Shown one piece after another: positions 13,882 through 20,431 of a stretch of 20,431 nucleotides of DNA. Source of the DNA: Verrucomicrobiales bacterium (GTDB lineage: Bacteria; Verrucomicrobiota; Verrucomicrobiia; Limisphaerales; UBA9464); the NCBI GenBank assembly GCA_003445095.1, contig DLVS01000345.1:1-20431 (forward strand), given 5' to 3'. A program made the translations under genes and the position numbers. The notes under the pieces were generated by a model. It saw only the letters and a program-made list of their open reading frames with translations, was not told the DNA's origin and searched no databases. Numbering within the stretch: the stretch's first letter is position 1; every line of letters starts with the position of its first letter.

Positions 13882-15297
13882 ATGCGATTCCCGCTCGCGC
13901 TGACCGCCAAAATTGCGAAGCACATTGTCGGTCACAAGCTTCGTGGCACCCCTAAATTCGCGATGGTGTTGCAATTGGAGCCGCTCCACACGTGCAACCT
14001 CACCTGCACTGGCTGCGGCCGGATTCGCGAGTACTCCACCAGTCTCAAGGACATGGTCCCGCTGGAGCAGTGCCTGGCCGCGGCGGCCGAATGCAACGCT
14101 CCCATGGTATCGGTCTGCGGTGGAGAGCCACTAATTTACCCCAAAATCGAAGAGTTGGTCGCGGGGCTCCGGGAACAGGGCCGCATCATTTACATCTGCA
14201 CGAATGGCATGTTCATGCGGAAAAAGATGCGTGAATACCTGGCCGCCCATTACGGGCCCGCACTGGAGAAGCCACTGAAACGGCTGGTTGAGGAAAGTCT
14301 GGTGACGGAGAAGGAAGCCGAAACGATTCGGTCGGCGGATGCGGCGGCGCGGAAGAAAATCACGATCGGCCCGAGCAAGTGGCATTACTGGAATGTTCAC
14401 GTGGACGGTTTGGAGTTTACTCACGATTTGATCGTCGAACGGGAGGGCGTGTTTAAGGAATGTGTTGCGGCCATCAAGATGGCCAAAATTCTAGGCTATC
14501 AAGTGGCCACCAACACGACGGTTTACCGGGAGACAGACCCCGGTGAGCTGGAAGACATGTTCAAATTCTTGAGTTCCTTGGGCTGCGACGGACATACAAT
14601 TTCTCCCGGATACGATTACGACGCCGCGAAGAAGGACATGGTCAAGCGCCTGGGCCGCGATCCGAAAGAGTTCTTCCTCACCCGCGAATTCACCCGCCTC
14701 AAGTTCAAGGACATCGAGCGTTGGGGGCAAATGTTCTCCATTTTTGGCACGCCGGTTTATCAAGAATTCCTCGCGGGAAAGCGGGAATTGACCTGCACTG
14801 CGTGGGCTATTCCCACCTTCAATGTGCGCGGGTGGAAGGCGCCCTGCTATTTGATGACGGATGGGCATTATCCCACCTATCATGAAATGTTGACGAAGGT
14901 GGACTGGGAGAAGTACGGCGTGGTGGACGGAGTCGCCCGGGATCCGCGCTGCGAGAATTGCATGGTGCATTGCGGCTATGACCCCAGTGGGGCATTGAGC
15001 ACCAAGCCCCGCGATACTTGGCTGAATTTTAAGTACAACTTCCTACCTCGGCCGACCCCATTCACCGCCAGTCCTCAACTCGAAAAGGCCGTGTACAACG
15101 GCGTTTCGATCGGCAAGGGACATCTGGCGGAGGCCAAGGCTGCCGTGGGTCGCGAACTCGGTGGCGCCAAGTCGGTGTACCAGCGGAATGGTCATCACGA
15201 CCACGCCGAAGGTGACGATACCGTCGCGACGGCTCAGCGGGATGATTTGCTCAGCAAGATTCGCGAGACGACGAAGGCCGAAGTGAAGTCGAAGTAG
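13882..15297 (+). CDS. hpnH: Radical SAM protein, HpnH-like (adenosylhopane synthase)
   Basis: 471 residues. The radical SAM cluster motif is C38-x3-C42-x2-C45 (LEPLHTCNLTCTGCGRIREY), followed by the GGEP motif at 80-83. HpnH-type landmarks: NAPMVSVCGGEPLIYPKIEE, VHVDGLEFTHD, SPGYDYDAA, FLAGKRELTCTAWAIPTFNV, GWKAPCYLMTDG, and a C-terminal DUF3463-like region with CENCMVHCG (357-365). HpnH joins the 5'-deoxyadenosyl group of SAM to diploptene, the first step of extended hopanoid side chains, at the inner membrane. The protein is longer than usual (~330-390): a charged helical insert near 118-165 splits the core, and ~100 residues follow the CMVHCG region, ending in a Lys-rich tail. No other hopanoid gene is in the window, so the substrate is inferred from family. 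Confidence 0.82.
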   Translation: MRFPLALTAKIAKHIVGHKLRGTPKFAMVLQLEPLHTCNLTCTGCGRIREYSTSLKDMVPLEQCLAAAAECNAPMVSVCGGEPLIYPKIEELVAGLREQGRIIYICTNGMFMRKKMREYLAAHYGPALEKPLKRLVEESLVTEKEAETIRSADAAARKKITIGPSKWHYWNVHVDGLEFTHDLIVEREGVFKECVAAIKMAKILGYQVATNTTVYRETDPGELEDMFKFLSSLGCDGHTISPGYDYDAAKKDMVKRLGRDPKEFFLTREFTRLKFKDIERWGQMFSIFGTPVYQEFLAGKRELTCTAWAIPTFNVRGWKAPCYLMTDGHYPTYHEMLTKVDWEKYGVVDGVARDPRCENCMVHCGYDPSGALSTKPRDTWLNFKYNFLPRPTPFTASPQLEKAVYNGVSIGKGHLAEAKAAVGRELGGAKSVYQRNGHHDHAEGDDTVATAQRDDLLSKIRETTKAEVKSK

Positions 15298-15331
15298 CAC
15301 CGCGTTCCGGGGTTGAGTCCTGGCAGCGGAA

Positions 15332-16006
15332 TTACTTTGCTTGGTTCGTGGCGTTTGGAATGGCGGGTATTCCCCACGACCACCCGCTGCGGAAAGCAAC
15401 TTCCAAAGCCAGCGGCAGTAACTGCGCTAGCGAGGTGACGTTAGTTAGCGTACGATTGGTGATTCCCAAATCGTAGCGCAGGTTGCGATTCGGATGCCGC
15501 TGATCCGTGAATGCGATCTGCCCTAGGGTCAAGGTTAGCCGATCCACCCCGCCAAACGTCATTCCTCGAAGCAGGTTCGTCGCGTCTGGCCCGAGCTCAC
15601 CTTCCATTGCGCGGCCGAGTTCCATCAGATTCGTTCGCCCGTCTCGGTCCACGATCACATTCACCTGTGCCAAATTGAAGCGTGCCTCTGCGAGCCGGAA
15701 GACATTGGACGAAGCCGCCGCCGGATCGTAGCGGACATACAATTCAGGCAAGGCCAACAACGGGTCAGGCCCAAAGCTCGGCGGGTTGCTGATCACCAGT
15801 GACTGCAATCGAAAACTGCCATCCCGAATTCCCAGTTCCGCCGAGTCGAGACGAACTCCCACTCCCGTTCGTTGTGCCAACGATGTGCGAATCACACGGC
15901 GGGTGATCCCATTTACGTTGAACAGCGCTACTGCCAGGGTCACTAAGACCAGCCCCAAGAGGATTGCGATCCCCCAGGCAACTCGTCGCAGCCACGGCCG
16001 TTTCAC
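15332..16006 (-). CDS. Membrane-anchored AsmA-like protein
   Basis: 224 residues. The GTG start at 16006 overlaps the upstream TGA as GTGA. A basic n-region (KRPWLRR) and one transmembrane helix (~9-29, VAWGIAILLGLVLVTLAVAL) precede a periplasmic beta-rich part with the AsmA-type opening: VRLDSAELGIRDGSFRLQSL, ISNPPSFGPDPLLALPELYV, then VNVIVDRDGRTNLMEL. AsmA-domain proteins act in lipid transport and outer-membrane homeostasis. This is a short version limited to the first repeat region; full AsmA exceeds 600 residues. It ends 34 bp from the convergent hpnH stop. Family is likely, role inferred. Confidence 0.78.
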   Translation of the reverse strand: MKRPWLRRVAWGIAILLGLVLVTLAVALFNVNGITRRVIRTSLAQRTGVGVRLDSAELGIRDGSFRLQSLVISNPPSFGPDPLLALPELYVRYDPAAASSNVFRLAEARFNLAQVNVIVDRDGRTNLMELGRAMEGELGPDATNLLRGMTFGGVDRLTLTLGQIAFTDQRHPNRNLRYDLGITNRTLTNVTSLAQLLPLALEVAFRSGWSWGIPAIPNATNQAK

Positions 16007-16650
16007 AACAGGACGTCCTCAGGCCTCACTTCCAGGCATTCGTCCTGGTCTTCCCAAACTACCGCCGGATAATGCTCTAGAAGGCGCGGAACCAAGTCGG
16101 TGGCGGCATCCGCCAAGAACTCTTCCACTCGCTGGGCGGCCGCTTCGAACTCCGCATCGAAGTCCGTAGATTGACGTCGCCGTTCCTCATCCCAATGCGC
16201 CACGTCGTGGACCGGAGCGTACATCTCGGACCACTTTCTCAGCGCGTCCGGGAGGTCACCGGGGATCTGCTCGGTCGCGACTGCGGTGTCATTGCAATGC
16301 ATGCAAATCAATCCGCTGGGTCCAACATCTCGAGTGAGCAGCGGCAGCAACGGAGCTCGGCAGCAAGACGCTTCGAGATAGCCCGGAGGTAAATTCACCA
16401 GACGTTGCAACCAGATCTGGCGATCGTGGGCCAATTGCGCCGCGAGCCGATAAGCGCCCACCAACGGATGGGACAAACGCCACGTGCGCCCACGCAACTG
16501 ACCCAGCGTTTGCGAACACCAGCGCGCCAGCGTCAGGTCGTCAAAATCGCTTAAGCTCTTGGAGTATTCTTTCCATAGTTTGTCTACTGCAGTCTCTTCC
16601 TTCGCTTCAGGCACGTGCCCAAGATACACAGGAACCAGCCGCGTGAACAT
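16003..16650 (-). CDS. Conserved-looking protein of unknown function with CC...CxxC
   Basis: 215 residues, no signal peptide or membrane segment. A helical N-terminal half (KLWKEYSKSLSDFDDLTLAR, then a W/R-rich stretch to LAHDRQIWLQRL) leads to a cysteine region: C96, C97 (EASCCRAPLL) and C116xxC119 (LICMHCN), which could bind zinc. The C-terminal half is acidic and helical and ends EDVLL. I do not recognise a family. Its stop overlaps the start of the AsmA-like gene (GTGA), so the two are translationally coupled and probably work in the same envelope-related process. The steady codon use and clean end-to-end frame support a real gene. Confidence 0.72.
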   Translation of the reverse strand: MFTRLVPVYLGHVPEAKEETAVDKLWKEYSKSLSDFDDLTLARWCSQTLGQLRGRTWRLSHPLVGAYRLAAQLAHDRQIWLQRLVNLPPGYLEASCCRAPLLPLLTRDVGPSGLICMHCNDTAVATEQIPGDLPDALRKWSEMYAPVHDVAHWDEERRRQSTDFDAEFEAAAQRVEEFLADAATDLVPRLLEHYPAVVWEDQDECLEVRPEDVLL

Positions 16651-16735
16651 CCTGAACGAGACCGACTGGTCAACGGTTGATGGGAGCGCGAGTTGCCGTT
16701 TTTAATCACCAGCGGCGCTCAAGCTGGCTTCCCTG

Positions 16736-17755
16736 TTACTGGCCGGTGGTGAGCACGACGCGGAACCGAGCCTTGCCGCTTTCCATGCGCGCATAAGCTT
16801 CCGCCGCCTTTTCCAGCGGAAATACTTCGTTCATGGAACGCACCCCGGACAACACACTGAACGCCATCGTGTCCTGCGAATCGATTGCGGTGCCAGAGTA
16901 CCACCCTTTCACCGAACGCCGACCGTTGATGAGCACGAGCGGAGAAATTTGCATCGATTGCGCGGCGCCGATCACCATCAAGGTACCGTTGATGCCCAAG
17001 CCTCCCTGAACCGCACTCATGGCGTCTCCTTGAGTCACCGTTGCCAAGATGGCCCGGGCCCCACCTAGTTTTTGCAGTTCCGCCGCAGGGTCCTGCGCCT
17101 GACTATCCAGGTAACGCCAAGCACCCAGGGATTTGGCCAACGGTTCCTTGTCTGAGCCGCGGGCGATGGCCACGGTTTTGAAGCCCATTTTCACTGCGTA
17201 TTGCACACCGAGATGCCCCAGACCGCCGATGCCCAAGATCGCGACCAGATCTCCGGCGCGTGCCCCGCTGTGGCGCAGTGCGTTGTAGGTGGTGATTCCC
17301 GCGCACATGAGCGGTGCCGCTTCAACAGGGGACAAATCGTCCGGCACTTTCGCAACCGCGATCGCGGGAGCTACGAGGTAATCGGCGTAACCGCCGTCGA
17401 ACGAAATCCCGGTGATTTGCAGCGCCACAGTACATCCGAAAAAATTCCCACTGCGGCACGCATCGCAGCCTCCGCAATGGCCGCCGTGCCAGCCAACGCC
17501 GACGCGCTGTCCGGTAGTCCACTGGGTTACTCCCGCACCGACGGCATCGACGATTCCTACTATTTCGTGGCCAGGCACGCGGGGGTACTGCAGGCCCGGC
17601 CAATGGCCTTCTTTCACCAGCGCATCGCTGTGGCAGATGCCGCAGGCTTGCACCTTGATGCGCACCTGCCCGGGTCCGGGTTGGGGTATTTCTCGTTCCA
17701 CGAGTTCGAATGGTCCACCGGGGCGAGAGATTTGGACTGCGCGCATCTTGGGCAT
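16736..17755 (-). CDS. Zinc-dependent alcohol dehydrogenase (MDR family, AdhP-like)
   Basis: 339 residues from the ATG at 17755; ATG 17746 is an alternative, and no Shine-Dalgarno decides. Catalytic zinc ligands are C41 (ACGICHSD), H63-E64 (VPGHEIVG) and C151 (APLMCAGITTY). Structural zinc ligands are C94, C97, C100 and C108 (HCGGCDACRSGNFFGC). The cofactor motif is GIGGLGHLG at 175-183. All functional residues are intact, so an active NAD(P)-dependent alcohol/aldehyde oxidoreductase is expected. The substrate is open: the family covers ethanol, longer alcohols and aldehydes. It lies 163 bp downstream of the ROK kinase on the same strand and may have its own promoter. Confidence 0.93.
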   Translation of the reverse strand: MPKMRAVQISRPGGPFELVEREIPQPGPGQVRIKVQACGICHSDALVKEGHWPGLQYPRVPGHEIVGIVDAVGAGVTQWTTGQRVGVGWHGGHCGGCDACRSGNFFGCTVALQITGISFDGGYADYLVAPAIAVAKVPDDLSPVEAAPLMCAGITTYNALRHSGARAGDLVAILGIGGLGHLGVQYAVKMGFKTVAIARGSDKEPLAKSLGAWRYLDSQAQDPAAELQKLGGARAILATVTQGDAMSAVQGGLGINGTLMVIGAAQSMQISPLVLINGRRSVKGWYSGTAIDSQDTMAFSVLSGVRSMNEVFPLEKAAEAYARMESGKARFRVVLTTGQ

Positions 17756-17918
17756 GAGTCGTAACAGAAATAGATTTGCCAACCGAAAGGGGTGGGAAGC
17801 TGCGCCCTAGGCGTCGGGCGTCAACCAGACTTCTGGCGAAAAGGACCACCGCCCACCGGCCCTTCGCGAAGGAGTGGCCGCGCTGCCTGGCCACCACCTT
17901 GAACTTTCGGGTGCCGCC

Positions 17919-18845
17919 CTACACCACCGCTTTGTTCCAGGCGGCAACCGCCGCGCCAATCCAACCGGCGTCGGGCCCGAGGCCAGCGGGGAGAATAGGC
18001 AGATTCCGCTGGAGATCCGAGTAGATGTGCGCCCGGGTTGCCTGGACTAATCGCATCCAATATTCGCCGCCGCTCGTTCCCAGCCCGCCGCCGATGACAA
18101 CGGCCGCCGGATCCAATGAACTGATCAGCAAACCCAGTTGCGCGCCGAGTGCGGTCGCCCCGAAACGAAGCACGTCGCGCGCAATGCCGTCGCCGCGCCC
18201 CGCCGCGGTCATGACTTCCGAAGCACTCGCCAGTCTCGCGGACGCGCGACGATTGTAGCGGGTTACCAAGGCCGGACCGCTGGCGATTTCTTCCAAGGTG
18301 GGTGGACTTGTTCCGACATCGTCGCCATCCAACGCCGGCAGTGGGCTACTGGCCATCGTGCCGGTCAGTCCTCGAGCGCCCAGAAACGGTCGGCCTTCCT
18401 GCACCAGGCAGCAGCTGATTCCCGTGCCGACGGTGATAAAGAGGAACTGCGAGAATGGTGATCCCGCACCGAACCGAGCTTCGGCAAGGGCGGCCGCCCG
18501 CACGTCGGCTTCGATCACTGCCGGCCCAACGGTTTCGAGGCGTCCAAGGACCGGTAAGTTTCGCCAGTCGAAGCTGTTCGCGCTAGCGATACGACCCGAG
18601 ATGTCCACGAGTTCGCAGACGCCCAATCCAACCCCACGGATCTTTTGTCTCTGCGCTCGCGCTTCGGCCTCGAGTTCGGCCGCCAACGTTAGGGTGTCCT
18701 CCAAGACTGCTGCGCCTCCTCGTTCAGGGCTCGCTGGAATCTTCCGGCGCTCGATCACTTCAGCTGAAGGAAACATCACCAGGCCCCCGGCGATCTTGGT
18801 TCCACCCACGTCGAGTCCCAAATAACATGCTAGATCAGCATCCAT
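17919..18845 (-). CDS. ROK-family sugar kinase lacking the classical zinc motif
   Basis: 308 residues. The N-terminal phosphate loop is GLDVGGTKIAGG (10-21). The catalytic Asp is probably D114 in IEADVRAAALAEARFG. A second ATP motif reads FITVGTGISCCLV (136-148), and VVIGGGLG (249-256) is the adenosine motif. The ROK zinc-binding signature (GH, then CxCGxxGCxE) is absent: the segment reads GARGLTGTMASSPLPALDG and then PTLEEIASGPALV. Such zinc-less ROK proteins exist in several phyla. With NagB next door, GlcNAc, glucosamine or ManNAc phosphorylation is a fair guess, but glucose is not excluded. It starts 68 bp after the nagB stop and is probably co-transcribed. Confidence 0.85.
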   Translation of the reverse strand: MDADLACYLGLDVGGTKIAGGLVMFPSAEVIERRKIPASPERGGAAVLEDTLTLAAELEAEARAQRQKIRGVGLGVCELVDISGRIASANSFDWRNLPVLGRLETVGPAVIEADVRAAALAEARFGAGSPFSQFLFITVGTGISCCLVQEGRPFLGARGLTGTMASSPLPALDGDDVGTSPPTLEEIASGPALVTRYNRRASARLASASEVMTAAGRGDGIARDVLRFGATALGAQLGLLISSLDPAAVVIGGGLGTSGGEYWMRLVQATRAHIYSDLQRNLPILPAGLGPDAGWIGAAVAAWNKAVV

Positions 18846-18913
18846 GTGTCGGAAGGCCCGCCAAAACTTGTCGGGCTATTGGGCCGCGAACGATGGAGGA
18901 AAAAGCCCAAACG

Positions 18914-19657
18914 CTATTGTGGCCGCTGCAGCCTTGCGGCCGCGGATTCGTCGAGGAAGACGTGAGCGTGGGCATGGCCTTGAAGAAAAGACGCGGGGCA
19001 AGCTGGGCCGCGTGGTCCCTCAACCATTGCTTTGACTGCCTCTGTTTTGTGAGAACCGAAGGCCAGGAGGACGACATGGCGGGCGGCGAGAATCGTTTTC
19101 AAACCGGTCGTCACCCCTTTCGACGGTGCATAATCGCCGCCGAACCATTGGCGATTGGCCACGATCGAAATCGGCTCGAGGTCGATGATTTGGGCCGCCG
19201 AATCCTCGGCGCTACCTGGCTCGTTGAAGCCAAGGTGACCGTTCTGTCCTAAGCCGAGCACCACGACATCCAACCCGCCTGCTTCGAAGATCTGGGCTTC
19301 GTTACGGCGCGCGGTCGCCAACGCCTCGGCTTCAACGGAACTGACGGCAAAGAATTGCGATTCGGGAATGCCCCAAGGAGTAATCGCGGTTCGACGGATA
19401 AAATTGGCGCAGTTGCGGGGCTCGGAAAGGGGCACGCCCACGTAGTCATCCAACGCAAAGACGCGGAGATGGCTCAGCGCCAGTCGGCGTTCCGCAATCC
19501 GACGATAGAGTTCCAGCGGGGAGTTCCCCGAAGCAAGCATCACGGTTCGCGTTTCTCGCGCCGAGAGCAACGAGGCCAGGCAGTCGGTAGCCGCAGCGTT
19601 CGCCGTGTCAGGGTTTTGATGGATGGCAATTGTCATGGAATAAAAATCGCTAGTCAT
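18914..19657 (-). CDS. nagB: Glucosamine-6-phosphate deaminase (NagB family)
   Basis: 247 residues, near the usual length. The ATG at 19657 is chosen because it overlaps the previous stop (ATGA); an internal ATG at 19636 is possible. Motifs: LASGNSPLELYR (41-52, phosphate site), ALDDYVG with D70-D71, NCANFIRR, and the active-site loop GLGQNGHLGFNEPGS with N139, H141 and E146. GVTTGLKTIL and CPASFLQGH complete the pattern. The loop Asp of E. coli NagB (DGH) is Asn here, which I recall as common in monomeric NagB forms. Reaction: GlcN-6-P to fructose-6-P plus ammonia. GalN-6-P specificity cannot be excluded. It lies between the homocysteine methyltransferase and the ROK kinase. Confidence 0.9.
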   Translation of the reverse strand: MTSDFYSMTIAIHQNPDTANAAATDCLASLLSARETRTVMLASGNSPLELYRRIAERRLALSHLRVFALDDYVGVPLSEPRNCANFIRRTAITPWGIPESQFFAVSSVEAEALATARRNEAQIFEAGGLDVVVLGLGQNGHLGFNEPGSAEDSAAQIIDLEPISIVANRQWFGGDYAPSKGVTTGLKTILAARHVVLLAFGSHKTEAVKAMVEGPRGPACPASFLQGHAHAHVFLDESAAARLQRPQ

Positions 19658-20431
19658 ATCATCCCTAGGCCTTGTCCGAGCGCGCGAATGTAAGCTGCGT
19701 TGCAGCCGCAGCAGCCCCCAACATAGCCGATCCCTTCGTTTTTCGCCGCTTTGCCAAACTCGACGAACTCCCGACGCGACACCTGAATGGTTTCGAGGTC
19801 ATCTGGGAACGCCGGCAGTCGCGTGAAACTGTGGCACTGATCCGTGGTGTGAAATGCCGCCGGTTGCGCGGCCAATGGCACTTGAACCGCCGTGCGCATT
19901 TCCCGCAACAGTAGCAGCATGCGCGAGGGCTCTTGTTCGCAATTGGCACCGACGGCAATCGCCCCATGATCGGCCATCACGCGAGCGCACTCGGCGGGGG
20001 AATGTCCATCGGTGCAAGCGGAGATGAGTGGGCGAAAACTCATCGAGGCTACCGCGGGAAGCCCGGCCGCGACGGCGCAATCCAGGGCCACTTTCATTTC
20101 CGCCAAATGGAAAAAAGTCTCGAGCATCAAGAAATCCACGCCGGCAGCTTGCAGGAGTCGAATTTGCTCGGCGATGTGATCCCGCGCTTTGTCGAGTGCG
20201 CCCATGCCTTCGCGTTCGATGAGTTGCGTTCGCGAAACGCTGCCGGCGACCAATGCGCGGTCGCCCGCCACGTCCTTCGCCAACTTGACCGCCGCGGCAT
20301 TGATCGACTCAGTCTCCGCACCGTATCCCGCCCGACTCAGCTTCTCTCGGGTTCCGAAGAAGGTTAAGGCCTGCAACACTTGCGACCCCGAACCGAGAAA
20401 CTCCCGATGCAACTCTTTCAGCGCATCTGGG
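19654..20431 (-). CDS. Homocysteine S-methyltransferase family protein (N-terminus outside window)
   Basis: At least 259 residues are visible; the frame is open to the right edge (LKELHREFLGSGSQVLQALT onward), so the start and the first ~40-50 residues are missing. The zinc ligands of the BHMT/MetH homocysteine domain are present: one Cys in AVGANCEQEP and the pair in VGGCCGCN near the C-terminus. FLMLETFFHLAEMKVAL and YVGGCCG are typical. The enzyme transfers a methyl group to homocysteine zinc thiolate to form methionine; whether the donor is betaine, S-methylmethionine or folate cannot be read here. Length fits the free-standing ~300-residue form. Its stop overlaps the nagB start (ATGA). 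Confidence 0.88.
   Translation of the reverse strand, partial: PDALKELHREFLGSGSQVLQALTFFGTREKLSRAGYGAETESINAAAVKLAKDVAGDRALVAGSVSRTQLIEREGMGALDKARDHIAEQIRLLQAAGVDFLMLETFFHLAEMKVALDCAVAAGLPAVASMSFRPLISACTDGHSPAECARVMADHGAIAVGANCEQEPSRMLLLLREMRTAVQVPLAAQPAAFHTTDQCHSFTRLPAFPDDLETIQVSRREFVEFGKAAKNEGIGYVGGCCGCNAAYIRALGQGLGMI

Noticed and set aside
16706..16731. Hairpin CCAGC/GCTGG after the alcohol dehydrogenase stop as a terminator
   Set aside because: Only a 5-bp stem and the T-run is on the wrong side for the minus-strand transcript.
17771..17905. GC-rich dyads (GTGGCC/GGCCAC, CCTTCGCGAAGG) between the ROK and dehydrogenase genes as terminator
   Set aside because: Short stems typical of GC-rich DNA, no T-tract and no clear pairing order.
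1..20431. CRISPR array, tRNA, rRNA, insertion sequence or phage genes
   Set aside because: No regularly spaced repeats, no cloverleaf-like segment and no transposase, integrase or structural phage protein among the reading frames.

Overview
The window looks like chromosomal DNA of a verrucomicrobial bacterium (Pedosphaera/Limisphaera-like). This is inferred from three things: the secreted protein at 73-1050 ends in a C-terminal module I associate with Verrucomicrobiota; starts rarely carry strong Shine-Dalgarno sequences and often use ATGA/GTGA coupling; and the aldo/keto reductase, HpnH-like and ROK proteins are of types I associate with that phylum. No rRNA, tRNA, CRISPR array, transposase, integrase or phage gene was recognised.

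Region 1 (1-6990) is a sulfur-acquisition locus. An Rrf2-family regulator with four C-terminal cysteines (6526-6987, +) is transcribed away from a leftward series: a DUF2292 small protein, two tandem sulfate/thiosulfate-type periplasmic binding proteins (one Sbp-like, one CysP-like), an M14 metallopeptidase/deacylase, an OprP/OprO-type anion porin and a secreted protein. No CysT/CysW/CysA permease genes are present. The divergent intergenic region holds a near-identical inverted pair of AT-rich sites, ACTTGATTATTTAA and ACTTGATGTATTTAA. One overlaps the predicted -10 box of the regulator gene, so they are good candidates for the Rrf2 operator.

Region 2 (7022-9864, leftward) is a compact operon for a C-methylated deoxysugar: an NAD-dependent sugar-nucleotide epimerase/dehydratase, a TylCIII/TcaB9-type sugar C-methyltransferase (4-nt overlap with the previous gene) and an RmlC-type 3,5-epimerase.

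Region 3 (10062-13600) holds a secreted protein of unknown function, an aldo/keto reductase of the ferredoxin-tailed class that has lost its cluster cysteines, a DUF1579-like secreted protein, and two 5'-truncated relics: the C-terminal end of a CocE/NonD hydrolase and the C-terminal end of a PhnB-type VOC protein. A 16-bp-arm hairpin lies just upstream of the second relic.

Region 4 (13690-16650) has a small lipoprotein immediately before an unusually long HpnH-like radical SAM protein (adenosylhopane synthesis). Convergent to these are a membrane-anchored AsmA-like protein and a cysteine-containing protein of unknown function, coupled by GTGA.

Region 5 (16736-20431, all leftward) starts upstream with a homocysteine S-methyltransferase cut by the window edge. 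It is coupled by ATGA to a NagB-type glucosamine-6-phosphate deaminase, followed by a ROK sugar kinase that lacks the classical zinc motif, then a zinc alcohol dehydrogenase. This suggests amino-sugar catabolism combined with a one-carbon gene.
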